A DNA stretch of 64,000 nucleotides, taken from NCBI GenBank assembly GCA_947626315.1, contig CANQRQ010000007.1, positions 1 to 64,000 of the forward strand, written 5' to 3'. Both the position numbers and the translations under genes were made by a program. The notes beneath the pieces were generated by a model, which had not been told where the DNA came from, made no database searches, and saw only the letters and a list, made by a program, of their open reading frames with translations. Source of the stretch: an uncultured Oscillospiraceae bacterium. GTDB lineage: Bacteria > Bacillota > Clostridia > Oscillospirales > Oscillospiraceae. Below are positions 40,537 through 49,852 of the stretch, in pieces (position 1 is the first letter of the stretch; each line of letters opens with the position of its first letter).

Positions 40537-41751
40537 TCAGTGCCTCGGCGTATAGCCGCTTCTTCCCTTCTTCTCCGCCGGACGCCGGGTCCGTGGCGCC
40601 TCCGCCGCCTCCCGGCGGCCGCCGCCGGCCGGAACCGTCTCCCGCCGGCGCCGCCTGCTCACGGCCGCGATCACCAGGGCCAGCAGCCCCAGCAGCAGCA
40701 CCGCCGCGCCTGCGGCCAGCACCAGCTTGGGGACGCCTGCCGTCTGCCCGGAGTCGGGCGCCTGGGTGGGCTCCGGCGCGGCGCTGGCCTGCTCCTCCGC
40801 CGCCCGGCGCTCCTCCTCGGCCCGGCGCTCCTCCTCAGCTTTCCGCTCCTCTTCCTCCCGGCGCTGCTCCTCCTCGGCCTGCTGCCGCTCATAGTCCGCC
40901 CGGGCCTGGTCCAGCCGTTCGTCCAGCTGGAGGGTGTAGTCCTGCATCCGCTGCTTAAAGGTGAAGATCGCGTTCTCCACCCCGCCGGTATACCGGGTCA
41001 TCACCGTGAGGATAAAGGGGTTGGGCGTGTACACGATGCCGCTGGTGTGGTTGAATTCCTCATAGCTGCCGTACTTCTGGGCGATCTCGCAGCCCCCGGT
41101 GTCCCCCAGGCGGAAATAGTGCCCCGGCTGGGCGTTTTTCAGGCAGTCCAGGATGTTCGGGAAGCGCTCCTGCTCGTAGTACAGCGTCATCATCACGTCC
41201 GTCATGAAGCGGGGCGTAAAATAGCTGTAATCGTAAAAATCGGGGTCGTAGTCCTCCACCGGCAGGGTGGAAAACTGCTGGTACTGCTCCCGGCATTCCC
41301 GGTCCGTGCCGATATAGTGCATCATCAGATGGGCAAAATCGTTGTTGGAATAGGTGAGGATGGACTCCTCCGCGTAGGCCAGGGTCAGGCCGTTGATCAC
41401 GCTCTCCTGGGTCAGCTCCCCGTTGTGCTCCCGCTCGGCCAGGATCATCATCAGGGGCACCTTGTAGAGGCTGGCGCTGTAGTACCACTTGTCCCCGTTG
41501 TAGTACCAGGTCTCCCCGGTGGCGGTGTAGCAGTAGCCGACGCTCACATTGTCGGCGTTCAGCTGCAGCTCCTGAATGACGTCCTCCGTGATCTCCTGCA
41601 GCTCCTCCGGCTTCAGGACGCTCAGCTCGCACTGCTCCGCCCGCTGGTCGTTCTCCTGGGCAAAGGCGGCGGGAGCCGTCTGAAACGCCAGGCACAGCCC
41701 CAGGGCCAGGCTCAGTATTCTCTTTACACAGGCTGGGCATCTCATGGACAT
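40537..41751 (-). CDS. Surface-anchored class A beta-lactamase-like serine hydrolase
   Basis: A 404-residue secreted protein with signal sequence RILSLALGLCLAFQTAPAAF. The hydrolase domain has YSASLYKVPLMM, the S-x-x-K motif with Ser94 and Lys97; TYSNNDFAHLMM, an SDN-like motif (Ser135-Asn136-Asn137); and EFNHTSGIVYTPNP, where HTSG replaces KTG. It then continues as a stalk of Glu/Arg/Ala coiled coil (about 285-330), a Pro-rich linker, one membrane span (PKLVLAAGAAVLLLGLLALV) and a basic tail. The lack of a Lys in the third box makes a peptidoglycan-related hydrolase more likely than a drug-inactivating lactamase. It lies 21 nt upstream of the permuted binding protein. Confidence 0.82.
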   Translation of the reverse strand: MSMRCPACVKRILSLALGLCLAFQTAPAAFAQENDQRAEQCELSVLKPEELQEITEDVIQELQLNADNVSVGYCYTATGETWYYNGDKWYYSASLYKVPLMMILAEREHNGELTQESVINGLTLAYAEESILTYSNNDFAHLMMHYIGTDRECREQYQQFSTLPVEDYDPDFYDYSYFTPRFMTDVMMTLYYEQERFPNILDCLKNAQPGHYFRLGDTGGCEIAQKYGSYEEFNHTSGIVYTPNPFILTVMTRYTGGVENAIFTFKQRMQDYTLQLDERLDQARADYERQQAEEEQRREEEERKAEEERRAEEERRAAEEQASAAPEPTQAPDSGQTAGVPKLVLAAGAAVLLLGLLALVIAAVSRRRRRETVPAGGGRREAAEAPRTRRPAEKKGRSGYTPRH

Positions 41752-41836
41752 CGATCCTCCGAACCGAAGGGAAGTATGACAATTATACCGGAAATCCGGC
41801 TTTAAATCAAGAGCTCAACTTCCAGCGTTGCTGGCC

Positions 41837-43141
41837 TCAGATCTGCATCCCGTCCGGGTCCCGGCGGAAGCTGCTGGAGAAGAACTCCTCCGCCGCGGCC
41901 GCCATATAGGCCGTGTCCTCCGCGCCGGCGGTCTCGAAGGCGGAGTGCATGGCCAGCTGGGCCAGGCCCACGTCCACCGTGTCCACCGCCATGTGGGAGG
42001 CGATGATGGCCCCCAGGGTGGTGCCGCCCTGCAGGTCGGCCCGGTTGGTGTAGCGCTGGGTGGGCACCCCCGCCCGGCGGCAGACCTCCATGAAGAGGGC
42101 CGCGGACACGGCGTCGGTGGCGTAGCGCTGGACGGCGTTATACTTGATCACCACGCCCTTGTTCATCTCCGGCCGGTCTTTCCGGTCGGCGTACTCCGGG
42201 TGGTTGGGGTGGACGGCGTGGGCGTTGTCCATGGAGACCAGCAGCGTGGAGGCCATGCCCTGCCGCCGCTCCTCGGCGCTGCGCCCCAGGGCGCCGCCGA
42301 AGCGCAGCAGCACGTCCTTCAAAAAGCCGGAGCCGGCGCCCTGCTTGGTCATGCTGCCCACCTCTTCGTTGTCAAACACGCAGAAGACGGCGGCGCTGTC
42401 CCCGTCCCGGGCCCGCAGGAAGCCCTGCAGCCCGGCAAAGACGCACTGGAGGTCGTCCAGCCGGGGAGCGGAGATGAACTCCCCCGCCGCGCCCCACTGG
42501 GTTCCCGGCATGTGGGGGACCATGAACATATCCGCGTCCAGGATGCTCTCCTCCTCCACCTCCGCCGCCTGGGCAACCAGGCGCCGCAGGCTGCCCCCGG
42601 CCTCCCGGCCGCCGAAGAGGGGCTGCATGTCGATGTTCAGGTTGTAGCTCTTCCCGTCGTTGGCGGAGCGGTCCATATGGATGGCCAGATTGGGGATCAG
42701 CAGCAGGTCCCGGTCCAGATTGACCAGCCTGGTGACGATCTTCCCGTTCTGCCGCAGCACCAGCCGTCCGGCGGCGGAGAGGGGCCGGTCCATCCAGGAG
42801 GACAGGATGATGCCGCCGTAGCGCTCGGTGTTCAGGCGGGTGTAGAGCTCCACCGTGGGCACCGTGTCCAGGTGCTTGATCTTGAAGCAGGGGGAGTCCC
42901 CGTGCCCGGCCATGATCATGAAGCCCTTGAAATGGGGGCCGGGCACGCGCAGGGCGATCAGGGAGGAGCCGCCCCGGCGGACAAAATATTTCCCCGGTGC
43001 CTGGATCTCCCAGACCTGGCTCTCATGCAGCTCCGTGAAGCCCTCCCGGACCAGCCGCTGGGCGACGCTCTCCGCCGCGTGCCAGGCGGTAGGGCTCTCC
43101 TTGATAAACTGAAACAGTTCCTGATTGATTGATTCGTTCAT
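41837..43141 (-). CDS. M18 family aminopeptidase
   Basis: A cytosolic, two-zinc aminopeptidase (434 residues) that removes N-terminal residues, often acidic ones. Metal ligands lie in MAGHGDSPCFKIK, LDDLQCVFAGL, VFDNEEVGSMTKQGAGS, SMDNAHAVHPN and the C-terminal MHSAFETAG. A GGAAAAGGAGAAAG site fixes the start at 43141; 23 further residues upstream lack a site. It is divergent from the M3 peptidase, so the 155-nt gap contains both promoters. Confidence 0.93.
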   Translation of the reverse strand: MNESINQELFQFIKESPTAWHAAESVAQRLVREGFTELHESQVWEIQAPGKYFVRRGGSSLIALRVPGPHFKGFMIMAGHGDSPCFKIKHLDTVPTVELYTRLNTERYGGIILSSWMDRPLSAAGRLVLRQNGKIVTRLVNLDRDLLLIPNLAIHMDRSANDGKSYNLNIDMQPLFGGREAGGSLRRLVAQAAEVEEESILDADMFMVPHMPGTQWGAAGEFISAPRLDDLQCVFAGLQGFLRARDGDSAAVFCVFDNEEVGSMTKQGAGSGFLKDVLLRFGGALGRSAEERRQGMASTLLVSMDNAHAVHPNHPEYADRKDRPEMNKGVVIKYNAVQRYATDAVSAALFMEVCRRAGVPTQRYTNRADLQGGTTLGAIIASHMAVDTVDVGLAQLAMHSAFETAGAEDTAYMAAAAEEFFSSSFRRDPDGMQI

Positions 43142-43229
43142 AGCTTTCTCCTTTTCCGTGCCGTTCCGGCACATCATGAGGCGAAGTCTATAATAGCACA
43201 AATTTGGCAAGATGCAAGCGGAATCCTAT

Positions 43230-43258
43230 TTGCATTTTTTGCCCGGATCGTGTATATT
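43230..43258 (+). promoter_or_regulatory. Sigma-A promoter of the M3 peptidase
   Basis: TTGCAT (43230-43235), 17 nt, TATATT (43253-43258), 38 nt upstream of the start codon. On the other strand a less clear TTGCAT/TATTAT pair may serve the M18 gene. Confidence 0.5.
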
Positions 43259-43296
43259 GTTGCCACGACTATACGACTAAATGTGAGGAGCCTGTC

Positions 43297-44982
43297 ATGA
43301 AAGTATCTCAACTTCCCTACCGCCGGGTGACCCTGGAGGAATACCGCCCCGCCCTGGAGGACCTGATCGCCCGGATCCAGCGGGCCGGCAGCGTCCGGGA
43401 GGTGCTGGACGCCCGGCGGGACTATCTGAAGCTGGACCTGGAGCTCTCCACCAGCCAAAGCCTGGCCTACATGCGCTATTCCATCAACACCGCCGACCCC
43501 TTTTATAACGCGGAGAACGACTACTATGACGGGGCGGGCCCCGCTTTCGCCGCCCTGCAGGCCCGCTATGCCGCCGCCCTGCTGGACTCCCCCTTCCGCC
43601 CGGAGCTGGAGAAGGCCCTGAGCCCCCTGCTCTTCCGGACCCTGGAGCTCCGGCGCAGGGCCATGGCTCCGGAGATTGTGGAGGACCGGGCGGAGGAAAA
43701 CCGGCTGATCAGCGAGTATTCCAAGCTGATGGCCTCCATGGAGTTTTCCTTCCGGGGGGAGACGCTGCCCCGGGCCCTGCTGGCCAAGTATTTCAAGAGC
43801 CCGGACCGGGAGACCCGCCGGGAGGCCATGGAGGTGCTGGGCCGCACCCTGGCCCAACACGCGCCCCAGCTGGACAGCCTCTTTGACCGGCTGGTGCATG
43901 TACGGGACCGGATGGCCAAAAAGCTGGGCTACCAAAACTTCGTGGAGCTGGGCTATTACCGGATGGAGCGGCTCTGCTACGGGCAGGAGGAGGTCCGCAT
44001 CTTCCGGGAGAACGTGCTGCGGGACATTGTCCCGGCGGTGGCCCGGCTGCGCACCGCCAACGCCGAACGCATGGGCATCCGGCGCTACATGTTCTACGAT
44101 AACGACGTGATCGTCCCCGGCGGGGACCCGGTCCCCGTGGACAAGGAGGGCATCTTCGCCGCCGCCCGGGAGATGTACCACGCCATGGGCCCGGAGCCCG
44201 GGGCCTTTATCGACAACATGCTGGAAAACGAGGCCTTTGACGTGGACGCCCGGAAGAACAAGTGGGGCGGCGGCTACTGCACGGAGTTTCCCAAGTACCG
44301 GCAGCCCTTCATCCTGGCCAACTTCAACGGCACTGCCGGGGACGTGGACGTGGTGACCCACGAGGCGGGCCATGCCCTCAATGTCTGGCTCATCGCGGAC
44401 AATCCCTTTTATCAGGAGCTGAGCTGCGGCGGCATGGAGACCGCCGAGACTCACTCCATGAGCATGGAGTTCTTCGCCTGGCCCTATATGGACCGCTTCT
44501 TCGGCGAAAACGCCGGAAAATACCGCTTCATGCACGCCCTGGATTCCCTCTCCTTCATCCCCTACGGCACCATGGTGGACGCTTTCCAGCATATCGTTTA
44601 CGAGCAGCCGGACCTGACGCCCGCCCAGCGCAACGCCGCCTGGCTGGACCTGGAGCGGCAGTTCCGCCCCCACATCCACTTTGAGGGCATCCCCTATCTG
44701 GAGCAGGGCACCCGCTGGCAGTACCAGATGCATATTTTCGAGAGCCCCTTCTACTATATTGACTACTGCCTGGCCCAGACGGCGGCCTTCGGCTTCCTGC
44801 TGGCCTCCCGGGAGGACTATGACGCCGCCTTTGCCAGCTATCTGCGGCTGTCCAAAACCGGCGGGGAGAAGCTCTGGACGGAGCTTTTGGCGGAGGCGGG
44901 GATTCCCTCCCCCTTCACCCCCGGCGCGCTGAAGACCCTGGCCGGGCGGGTAGAGGCCCTGCTGAAGGAAATCCAGGTGTAA
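43297..44982 (+). CDS. M3 family oligoendopeptidase (PepF-like)
   Basis: A cytosolic zinc endopeptidase for short peptides, 561 residues. The zinc motif VVTHEAGHALNVW has His355, Glu356 and His359; the third ligand lies in GGMETAETHSMSMEFFAW. The N-terminal helical half (residues 1-320) resembles the M3B clade, and GGGYCTEFPKYRQPFILANF is a strong M3 segment. GTGAGGAGCC precedes the ATG. A terminator follows. Together with the divergent M18 enzyme it suggests peptide use as a nutrient. Confidence 0.93.
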   Translation: MKVSQLPYRRVTLEEYRPALEDLIARIQRAGSVREVLDARRDYLKLDLELSTSQSLAYMRYSINTADPFYNAENDYYDGAGPAFAALQARYAAALLDSPFRPELEKALSPLLFRTLELRRRAMAPEIVEDRAEENRLISEYSKLMASMEFSFRGETLPRALLAKYFKSPDRETRREAMEVLGRTLAQHAPQLDSLFDRLVHVRDRMAKKLGYQNFVELGYYRMERLCYGQEEVRIFRENVLRDIVPAVARLRTANAERMGIRRYMFYDNDVIVPGGDPVPVDKEGIFAAAREMYHAMGPEPGAFIDNMLENEAFDVDARKNKWGGGYCTEFPKYRQPFILANFNGTAGDVDVVTHEAGHALNVWLIADNPFYQELSCGGMETAETHSMSMEFFAWPYMDRFFGENAGKYRFMHALDSLSFIPYGTMVDAFQHIVYEQPDLTPAQRNAAWLDLERQFRPHIHFEGIPYLEQGTRWQYQMHIFESPFYYIDYCLAQTAAFGFLLASREDYDAAFASYLRLSKTGGEKLWTELLAEAGIPSPFTPGALKTLAGRVEALLKEIQV

Positions 44983-44997
44983 ATACAGTCTGCACGC

Positions 44998-45025
44998 CCC
45001 GGCGCAAAATGCGCCGGGTTTTTTT
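44998..45025 (+). terminator. Terminator of the M3 peptidase gene
   Basis: CCCGGCGC (44998-45005) pairs with GCGCCGGG (45011-45018), followed by TTTTTTTA. Further small hairpins lie at 45047-45095 in the leader of the next gene. Confidence 0.85.
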
Positions 45026-45126
45026 ATTTTCCATGCAAGCAAACCGGGGTCTTTTCCGTCTAATAATCGAAAAAGACCCCCGTACGGGGGATAAACAGCC
45101 CTGTACTGGGCGAACGGAGGTTTGCT

Positions 45127-47268
45127 ATGAAAAGATTTTTCGCGTTTTTTCTGATTCTGTCCCTGGCCCTGTCCCTCTGCGCCTGCGGCAAAAAGAAGGA
45201 CCCGGCCGCGCCGGAAGCGGCCCCTCTGGCGGCGGAGGGAGAACAGGGCTGGTCCGTACACTATCTCCCCCTGCCGGAGGGCATCGTGGACAGCATCGAC
45301 CAGTGCGCCGACGGAAACTATATCTACCTGGCCGGCATGGGCCCGGACGGGAAGAACGCCCTGGGCCGCTACGACGGGGAGACCTTCACCCCCTACCAGG
45401 TCCCGGAGGACCTGGAAAAATTGTCCGACTGCTTCCCCACCTCCGGCGGGGGCCTGGGTGTCCTGGGCGGGCCGGACAACTACAACTGGATCATGGAGCA
45501 CAACGCTGACGAACCCTGCCCCAGAGAACTGCTGCTTTACGATGGGGAGGGCAAACTCCTCTCCCGGCAGGACCTGAGCCCCGCCCTGGAGGAGATCGGC
45601 CGCCTGGGCAAGAACGAGGTGGACGGCGGCATCGCCAATTTCATCCTTCGCAGCGTTGCCTGGTATGACGGCTGCCTGTTCCTGGCCGGGGACAGGCTGA
45701 TCTTCCAGCTGGACAGCAGCCTGCAGATCCAGCGGACCTTCTCCGGGTTCGGCAACATCAGCTGTATGATCACCGGCCCCCAGGGCCTGCTGATCCAGAG
45801 CTATTATTACGACGGGCAGGAGGACTGGGAGCAGGTCCAGCGCCTGGCTTCCGCCAACGCGGAGCCGGAACTGCTCTTCCGCTGCCACACGCAGAACTAT
45901 GAGGACGGCCTGGACCTGTTCTCCATCGGCTATACGCCGGAGGGAGAACTGCTCCTGGACATCTATAACGACCGGATCTGCAAGGCGGCGCCCTCCAACG
46001 GCCTGGGGGAGACTTTGTTCAGCTTTTACGAGGCGGGACTGGAAAACGGCTATGTAGGCTCCGCTCTCCTCCCCTGGTCCGGAGGCTACCTGTTCCCCCA
46101 CTACGGCAACGAGCTGGTCTGCCTCCAATACGGCCCCCTGCCGGAGAAGACGGTCCTCACCATGTGGATGGACAGCCCGGACCCCAACCTCCTGGACACC
46201 TATCTCCAGCGCTATAACCTCAGCGACGCGCCCTACCTGGTTCGCTCTAAGTACATCGACCGGCAGGAGGCCTCCACGGAGCTGGCCGCCGGCCGGGGGC
46301 CGGACCTGTACGCCTTCGACGGGGACGGCTTTATGGGCTGGACAGACAGCACGGTTTTTGAGGAGCTGACTCCCTATCTGGCCGCCTCCGGCCGGAGCAA
46401 GGCGGACTTCCTCCCCTCCCTCATGGAGGCGGTGAACCCGGGGGAGGAGATGTACTCCGTGCCCCTGGGCTTCATTCTGGCCCTGTTCATCCAGAACACC
46501 GCCCTCCAGCCGGACCCTACGGCCCCCTTCTCCGCCTCCTACGCTCTGCCCCAGGTCCAGGCCGAGGAGGCCCGGGTCTTCGCCGAGAGCAGCTACACCG
46601 GCTGGCTGGATCTGTTCCCGGAGGGCTTTACCCGGGACGGTCTCTTTGACTGGCTGGCCACCGTCTACATGGGCGCCCACCTGGACGAGGCCAAGGGCTC
46701 CTGCGATTTTGACAGCCCGGACTACGCGGCGCTCCTGGAAAACTGCGCCGCCTTTCAGAAGAGCTACGCCCCGGACAGCGCCGCCCTGGTGTACCGCTAT
46801 CTGAACACCGATTCTCTGGACAGCGCCGGCTACGGCCGGACCTTCTTCGGGGAGAACTATCGCCTTGTCAACGCCATGGCCAGCCTCTTCAGCCTGTCCA
46901 CGGTCCTGGCCGTCTCCTCCGGCAGCCAGAACAAGGAGGGGGCCTGGTCCTTCATCGACTACTGCCTGTCCTCCCCCCTGGGGGCCTCCCAAAGCCAGAT
47001 CTCCACCCTCAATGCCACCCTGGAGCAGCAGCTGGCGCTGCTGGCCAGCGGCAAGGGGGAATACGCGGAGGACGTGACGAGCGCGGACGTGGAGCAGTTT
47101 CGCGCCCTGCTGGAGAACACCCACGCGGTGGCAGGGGAGCACCCGGAGCTGCTGGCCATCCTGCGGGAGGAGGCCCAGCGCTTCTTCGCCGGGCAGAGCA
47201 CGGCGGAAGAAGCGGCCGCCGCCTCCCAGTCCCGGGCAGCGCTCTACATGGCCGAACGCTTCGGCTAA
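45127..47268 (+). CDS. Lipoprotein fusing a beta-propeller-like domain to a family-1 solute-binding domain
   Basis: A 713-residue lipoprotein (LSLCACGKKK, lipid Cys20). The first 320 residues are repeated beta strands with bladed pattern (GNYIYLAGMGPDGKNALGRY; CLFLAGDRLIFQLDSSLQIQ; GELLLDIYNDRICKA), probably a propeller. From about 335 (PEKTVLTMWMDSPDPNLLDT) a family-1 extracellular solute-binding fold begins, with DLYAFDGDGFMGW, YSVPLGFILALFIQNTAL and a C-terminal NKEGAWSFIDYCLSSPLGAS as in sugar-binding proteins. No ABC permease genes flank it, so it may sense or bind a ligand without its own transporter. CGGAGG precedes the ATG. Confidence 0.8.
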   Translation: MKRFFAFFLILSLALSLCACGKKKDPAAPEAAPLAAEGEQGWSVHYLPLPEGIVDSIDQCADGNYIYLAGMGPDGKNALGRYDGETFTPYQVPEDLEKLSDCFPTSGGGLGVLGGPDNYNWIMEHNADEPCPRELLLYDGEGKLLSRQDLSPALEEIGRLGKNEVDGGIANFILRSVAWYDGCLFLAGDRLIFQLDSSLQIQRTFSGFGNISCMITGPQGLLIQSYYYDGQEDWEQVQRLASANAEPELLFRCHTQNYEDGLDLFSIGYTPEGELLLDIYNDRICKAAPSNGLGETLFSFYEAGLENGYVGSALLPWSGGYLFPHYGNELVCLQYGPLPEKTVLTMWMDSPDPNLLDTYLQRYNLSDAPYLVRSKYIDRQEASTELAAGRGPDLYAFDGDGFMGWTDSTVFEELTPYLAASGRSKADFLPSLMEAVNPGEEMYSVPLGFILALFIQNTALQPDPTAPFSASYALPQVQAEEARVFAESSYTGWLDLFPEGFTRDGLFDWLATVYMGAHLDEAKGSCDFDSPDYAALLENCAAFQKSYAPDSAALVYRYLNTDSLDSAGYGRTFFGENYRLVNAMASLFSLSTVLAVSSGSQNKEGAWSFIDYCLSSPLGASQSQISTLNATLEQQLALLASGKGEYAEDVTSADVEQFRALLENTHAVAGEHPELLAILREEAQRFFAGQSTAEEAAAASQSRAALYMAERFG

Positions 47269-47280
47269 AAGCCGCCAAAA

Positions 47281-47322
47281 CAGGCAAGACCTCCGGCTTT
47301 CTTTCGCCGGAGGTCTTGCCTG
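47281..47322. terminator. Bidirectional terminator
   Basis: A perfect 17-bp stem, 47281-47297 with 47306-47322, followed by TTCTTTTGTCTTTTT, between the convergent lipoprotein and DUF1002 genes. Confidence 0.85.
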
Positions 47323-47335
47323 TTCTTTTGTCTTT

Positions 47336-48217
47336 TTACCTCAATCCGATCAGGTCGCCGATCTTGTCAAAGAAGCTCTTGACGGATTCCACGACCTTTT
47401 TCACCTGCTGCACAAAGCCCACCACCTGGGTCTTGGCCTGGGAGACCTTCTGCAGCGTCCCCTGCAGCTCCTCCACCCGGGAGCGGAGCGCCTCGCCGTC
47501 CAACCCCTCCAGGGAGCGGCAAAGGGTGATCAGCTGCTGGATCTGCTTGTCGGTCAAGGTCACGTTATAGCGCCCGGCGATCTGGATGATCTGCTCCTTG
47601 ATCTGCTCGTCCGTCATTTTCCGGGTCTCGTCCAGCATCATCTTCAGATCGTTGACGATGGAGGTGGAGTCCATGCTGCCGATCTCCGTGGCCAGGGAGC
47701 CGGTGATGGTCAGCTCCTGGGTGCTGACGGCCTTGGCCAGGTCGCTGAGCTTCTGACCGGTCATGTCCTCATAGGCCTTGTAAACGCCGGTGAGGGCGGC
47801 GGTGCCGCTGACCTCAAAGGGGGCGGCCACGGCAATCCGGGCGTCCGTGATGCCCGCAGTGGCCAGGGCGCTCATATACATCTCCGCCGTGCACCAGGTG
47901 ATATTGCTGGTGGTCACGTCCATGCCGGAGCCCTCCGGCGTCAGCTCCACGTAGACGCAGGAGATGGACCGGGTCCCGATAATGGACTCGTCCACATAGC
48001 CCTCCAGATAGGCCCGCTCCTCCTGGTTGGTCATGGTCAGCTCGATCACGTCTCCCCGCTTCACGCCGAAGACGCCGTACACCGCGTTGGCCTGTTCCTC
48101 GGTCAGGTCCGCGCCGATCACCGCCCGGCTCTGGTTCTCCGCGTAAGCGGCGGTGCCCAGGGAGGCGACCAGCAGAAAAATCATCAGCACAGAAAGAAAT
48201 TTTTTCATTTTTCTCAT
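47336..48217 (-). CDS. DUF1002 secreted protein (YpuA-like)
   Basis: A 293-residue exported protein. The signal sequence FLSVLMIFLLVASLGTAAYA is followed by RAVIGADLTEEQANAVYGVF, a DUF1002 hallmark, then VYVELTPEGSGMDVTTSNIT and ITDARIAVAAPFEVSGTAAL. The C-terminal part is helical (QIIQIAGRYNVTLTDKQIQQ). Function unknown; B. subtilis YpuA is membrane-associated. I start at the ATG 48217, nine bases from AAAGG; an ATG at 48226 touches that site. Confidence 0.88.
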   Translation of the reverse strand: MRKMKKFLSVLMIFLLVASLGTAAYAENQSRAVIGADLTEEQANAVYGVFGVKRGDVIELTMTNQEERAYLEGYVDESIIGTRSISCVYVELTPEGSGMDVTTSNITWCTAEMYMSALATAGITDARIAVAAPFEVSGTAALTGVYKAYEDMTGQKLSDLAKAVSTQELTITGSLATEIGSMDSTSIVNDLKMMLDETRKMTDEQIKEQIIQIAGRYNVTLTDKQIQQLITLCRSLEGLDGEALRSRVEELQGTLQKVSQAKTQVVGFVQQVKKVVESVKSFFDKIGDLIGLR

Positions 48218-48382
48218 TTTCTTCATCCTTTCAGCTCTGTGTCATCTATAAGGACGCATAAGGCGTTCTTTTGTTCCATATACTCAACCGTCCTTGTCCG
48301 CCCCGCGGACGGCAGTTCAACGGTATGTTAACATAATATTTCCATAAAATAAAGTCTTTTTTGCAAATCTTAAAAAATCTTC

Positions 48383-49852
48383 ATGAATTTGTTGGGCAAG
48401 CTGAACGATTTTCTCTGGACCTGGGCCTTTCTCCCCTGTCTGCTCGTCTGCGGGCTGCTGCTGACCGTCCGCTGCCGGGCCCTCCCCTTCCGGCGCTTCG
48501 GGCTGGTCCTGCGCGTCACCCTGGGCGGAGAAGAGCAGGGGGCCGGGGGCGGCCTGAGCTCCTTCCAGGCGGCCAGCACCGCCCTGGCCGCCACGGTGGG
48601 CACCGGCAACATTGTGGGCACCGCCCAGGCCCTCGCCATGGGCGGCCCCGGGGCGGTCTTCTGGCTCTGGATCGCGGCGGCGCTGGGCATGAGCGTCAAA
48701 TACGCGGAGCTGTACCTGTGTCAGCGCTACCGGCAGCGGGACCGGCTGGGCCGCCCGGTGGGCGGGCCCATGAGCTACATCCGCCAGGGGCTGGGCCCCC
48801 GCTTCGCCCCTCTGGCCGGGGCCTACGCCGCCCTGGCCGCCGTCTCCGCCCTGAGCATGGGAAACCTGGCCCAGATCAACACCGCCGTCTCCGCCCTGAG
48901 CGGCGCGGCAGAGCTCATCCGCCCGCTGACGGCGGAGGAGCGCTTCCTTCTGCGGCTGGCCCTGGGCTTCGGCCTGGCCCTGCTGACCGGGGTCCTCCTC
49001 TCCGGGGGTGCGGGCCGGGTGGGCCGGGCCTCGGCGCTGCTGGTCCCCCTTATGAGCCTGCTCTATCTGGGCGTGACGGCGGCGGTGGTGCTCCGGGGCA
49101 TGGAAAATCTCCCCCGGGCGCTGGGGGAGATCTTCACCGGCGCTTTCCGGCCCCGGGCAGTGCTGGGGGCGGCCTCCGGCATCGGGCTGCGGGAGGCGCT
49201 GGAGTGGGGCGTCCGGCGGGGGGCCTTCTCCAATGAGGCGGGGCTGGGCTCGGCGGCCATCGCCCACGGCTCGGTGGAGGCGGCCTCTCCCGCCGTCCAC
49301 GGGCTCTGGGGGATCTTTGAGGTCTTTGCCGATACCGTCGTCCTCTGCACGGCCACGGCCCTGGCCATTCTGTGCAGCGGCGTCCCCATCCCCTGGGGCA
49401 GCCGCCCCGGGCCGGAGCTGCTGGGCGCCGCCCTGGGCACCGTGTTCGGCCCCACAGGCGCGGCTCTGCTGCTGGCTGCGGCCCTCTCCCTTTTCGGCTT
49501 TTCCACGGTGACCGGCTGCTCCGTCTACGGCCTGCGCTGCCTGGAATACCTCTTTGGGGAGCGGGCGGAGGGGCCCTACCGGCTGGTCTATACGGCCTGC
49601 GTGCTGCTGGGGAGCGTCCTGTCCGCCGGGGCGGTCTGGACGGCGGCGGACACGGTCAACGTTCTGCTGTCCCTGCCCAACTTTCTGGCCCTCTTCGCCC
49701 TGTCCGGCCAGGTCTCCCGGGCGGTCCGGCGGCAGTTCTTCTCCCCGCCGGGGCTTGACAGGACCGGGAAAATGGCTTTTAATAGGAGAAGAAAACCGAT
49801 GCACGGAGGAAAAAGCCATGAAAACCATCGCCAGCTTTACGGTGAACCATGA
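48383..49852 (+). CDS. Sodium/alanine symporter (AGCS family)
   Basis: A 489-residue membrane carrier taking up alanine or glycine with Na+. FQAASTALAATVGTGNIVGT is the AGCS signature; GGPGAVFWLWIAAALGMSVK, YAELYLCQRYR and SNEAGLGSAAIAHGSVEA are family-conserved. The residues after about 455 (PPGLDRTGKMAFNRRRKP onward) are probably cytosolic tail. No clear ribosome-binding site precedes ATG 48383, in an A+T-rich leader. Its end overlaps the luxS start by 35 nt in another frame. Confidence 0.9.
   Translation: MNLLGKLNDFLWTWAFLPCLLVCGLLLTVRCRALPFRRFGLVLRVTLGGEEQGAGGGLSSFQAASTALAATVGTGNIVGTAQALAMGGPGAVFWLWIAAALGMSVKYAELYLCQRYRQRDRLGRPVGGPMSYIRQGLGPRFAPLAGAYAALAAVSALSMGNLAQINTAVSALSGAAELIRPLTAEERFLLRLALGFGLALLTGVLLSGGAGRVGRASALLVPLMSLLYLGVTAAVVLRGMENLPRALGEIFTGAFRPRAVLGAASGIGLREALEWGVRRGAFSNEAGLGSAAIAHGSVEAASPAVHGLWGIFEVFADTVVLCTATALAILCSGVPIPWGSRPGPELLGAALGTVFGPTGAALLLAAALSLFGFSTVTGCSVYGLRCLEYLFGERAEGPYRLVYTACVLLGSVLSAGAVWTAADTVNVLLSLPNFLALFALSGQVSRAVRRQFFSPPGLDRTGKMAFNRRRKPMHGGKSHENHRQLYGEP

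Noticed and set aside
40780..40900. Repetitive DNA considered as a tandem-repeat or CRISPR-like array
   Set aside because: It encodes a continuous Glu/Arg/Ala coiled-coil stalk; units are irregular and in frame, with no spacers.
40537..41751. Antibiotic-inactivating beta-lactamase
   Set aside because: The third catalytic box is HTSG rather than KTG and the protein has a stalk and membrane anchor, so a lactamase label would overreach.
43174..47142. A 1,322-codon open frame on the minus strand
   Set aside because: It lies antisense to the M3 peptidase and the lipoprotein gene, which have clear domains. Long antisense frames are expected in G+C-rich DNA and the translation shows no domain.
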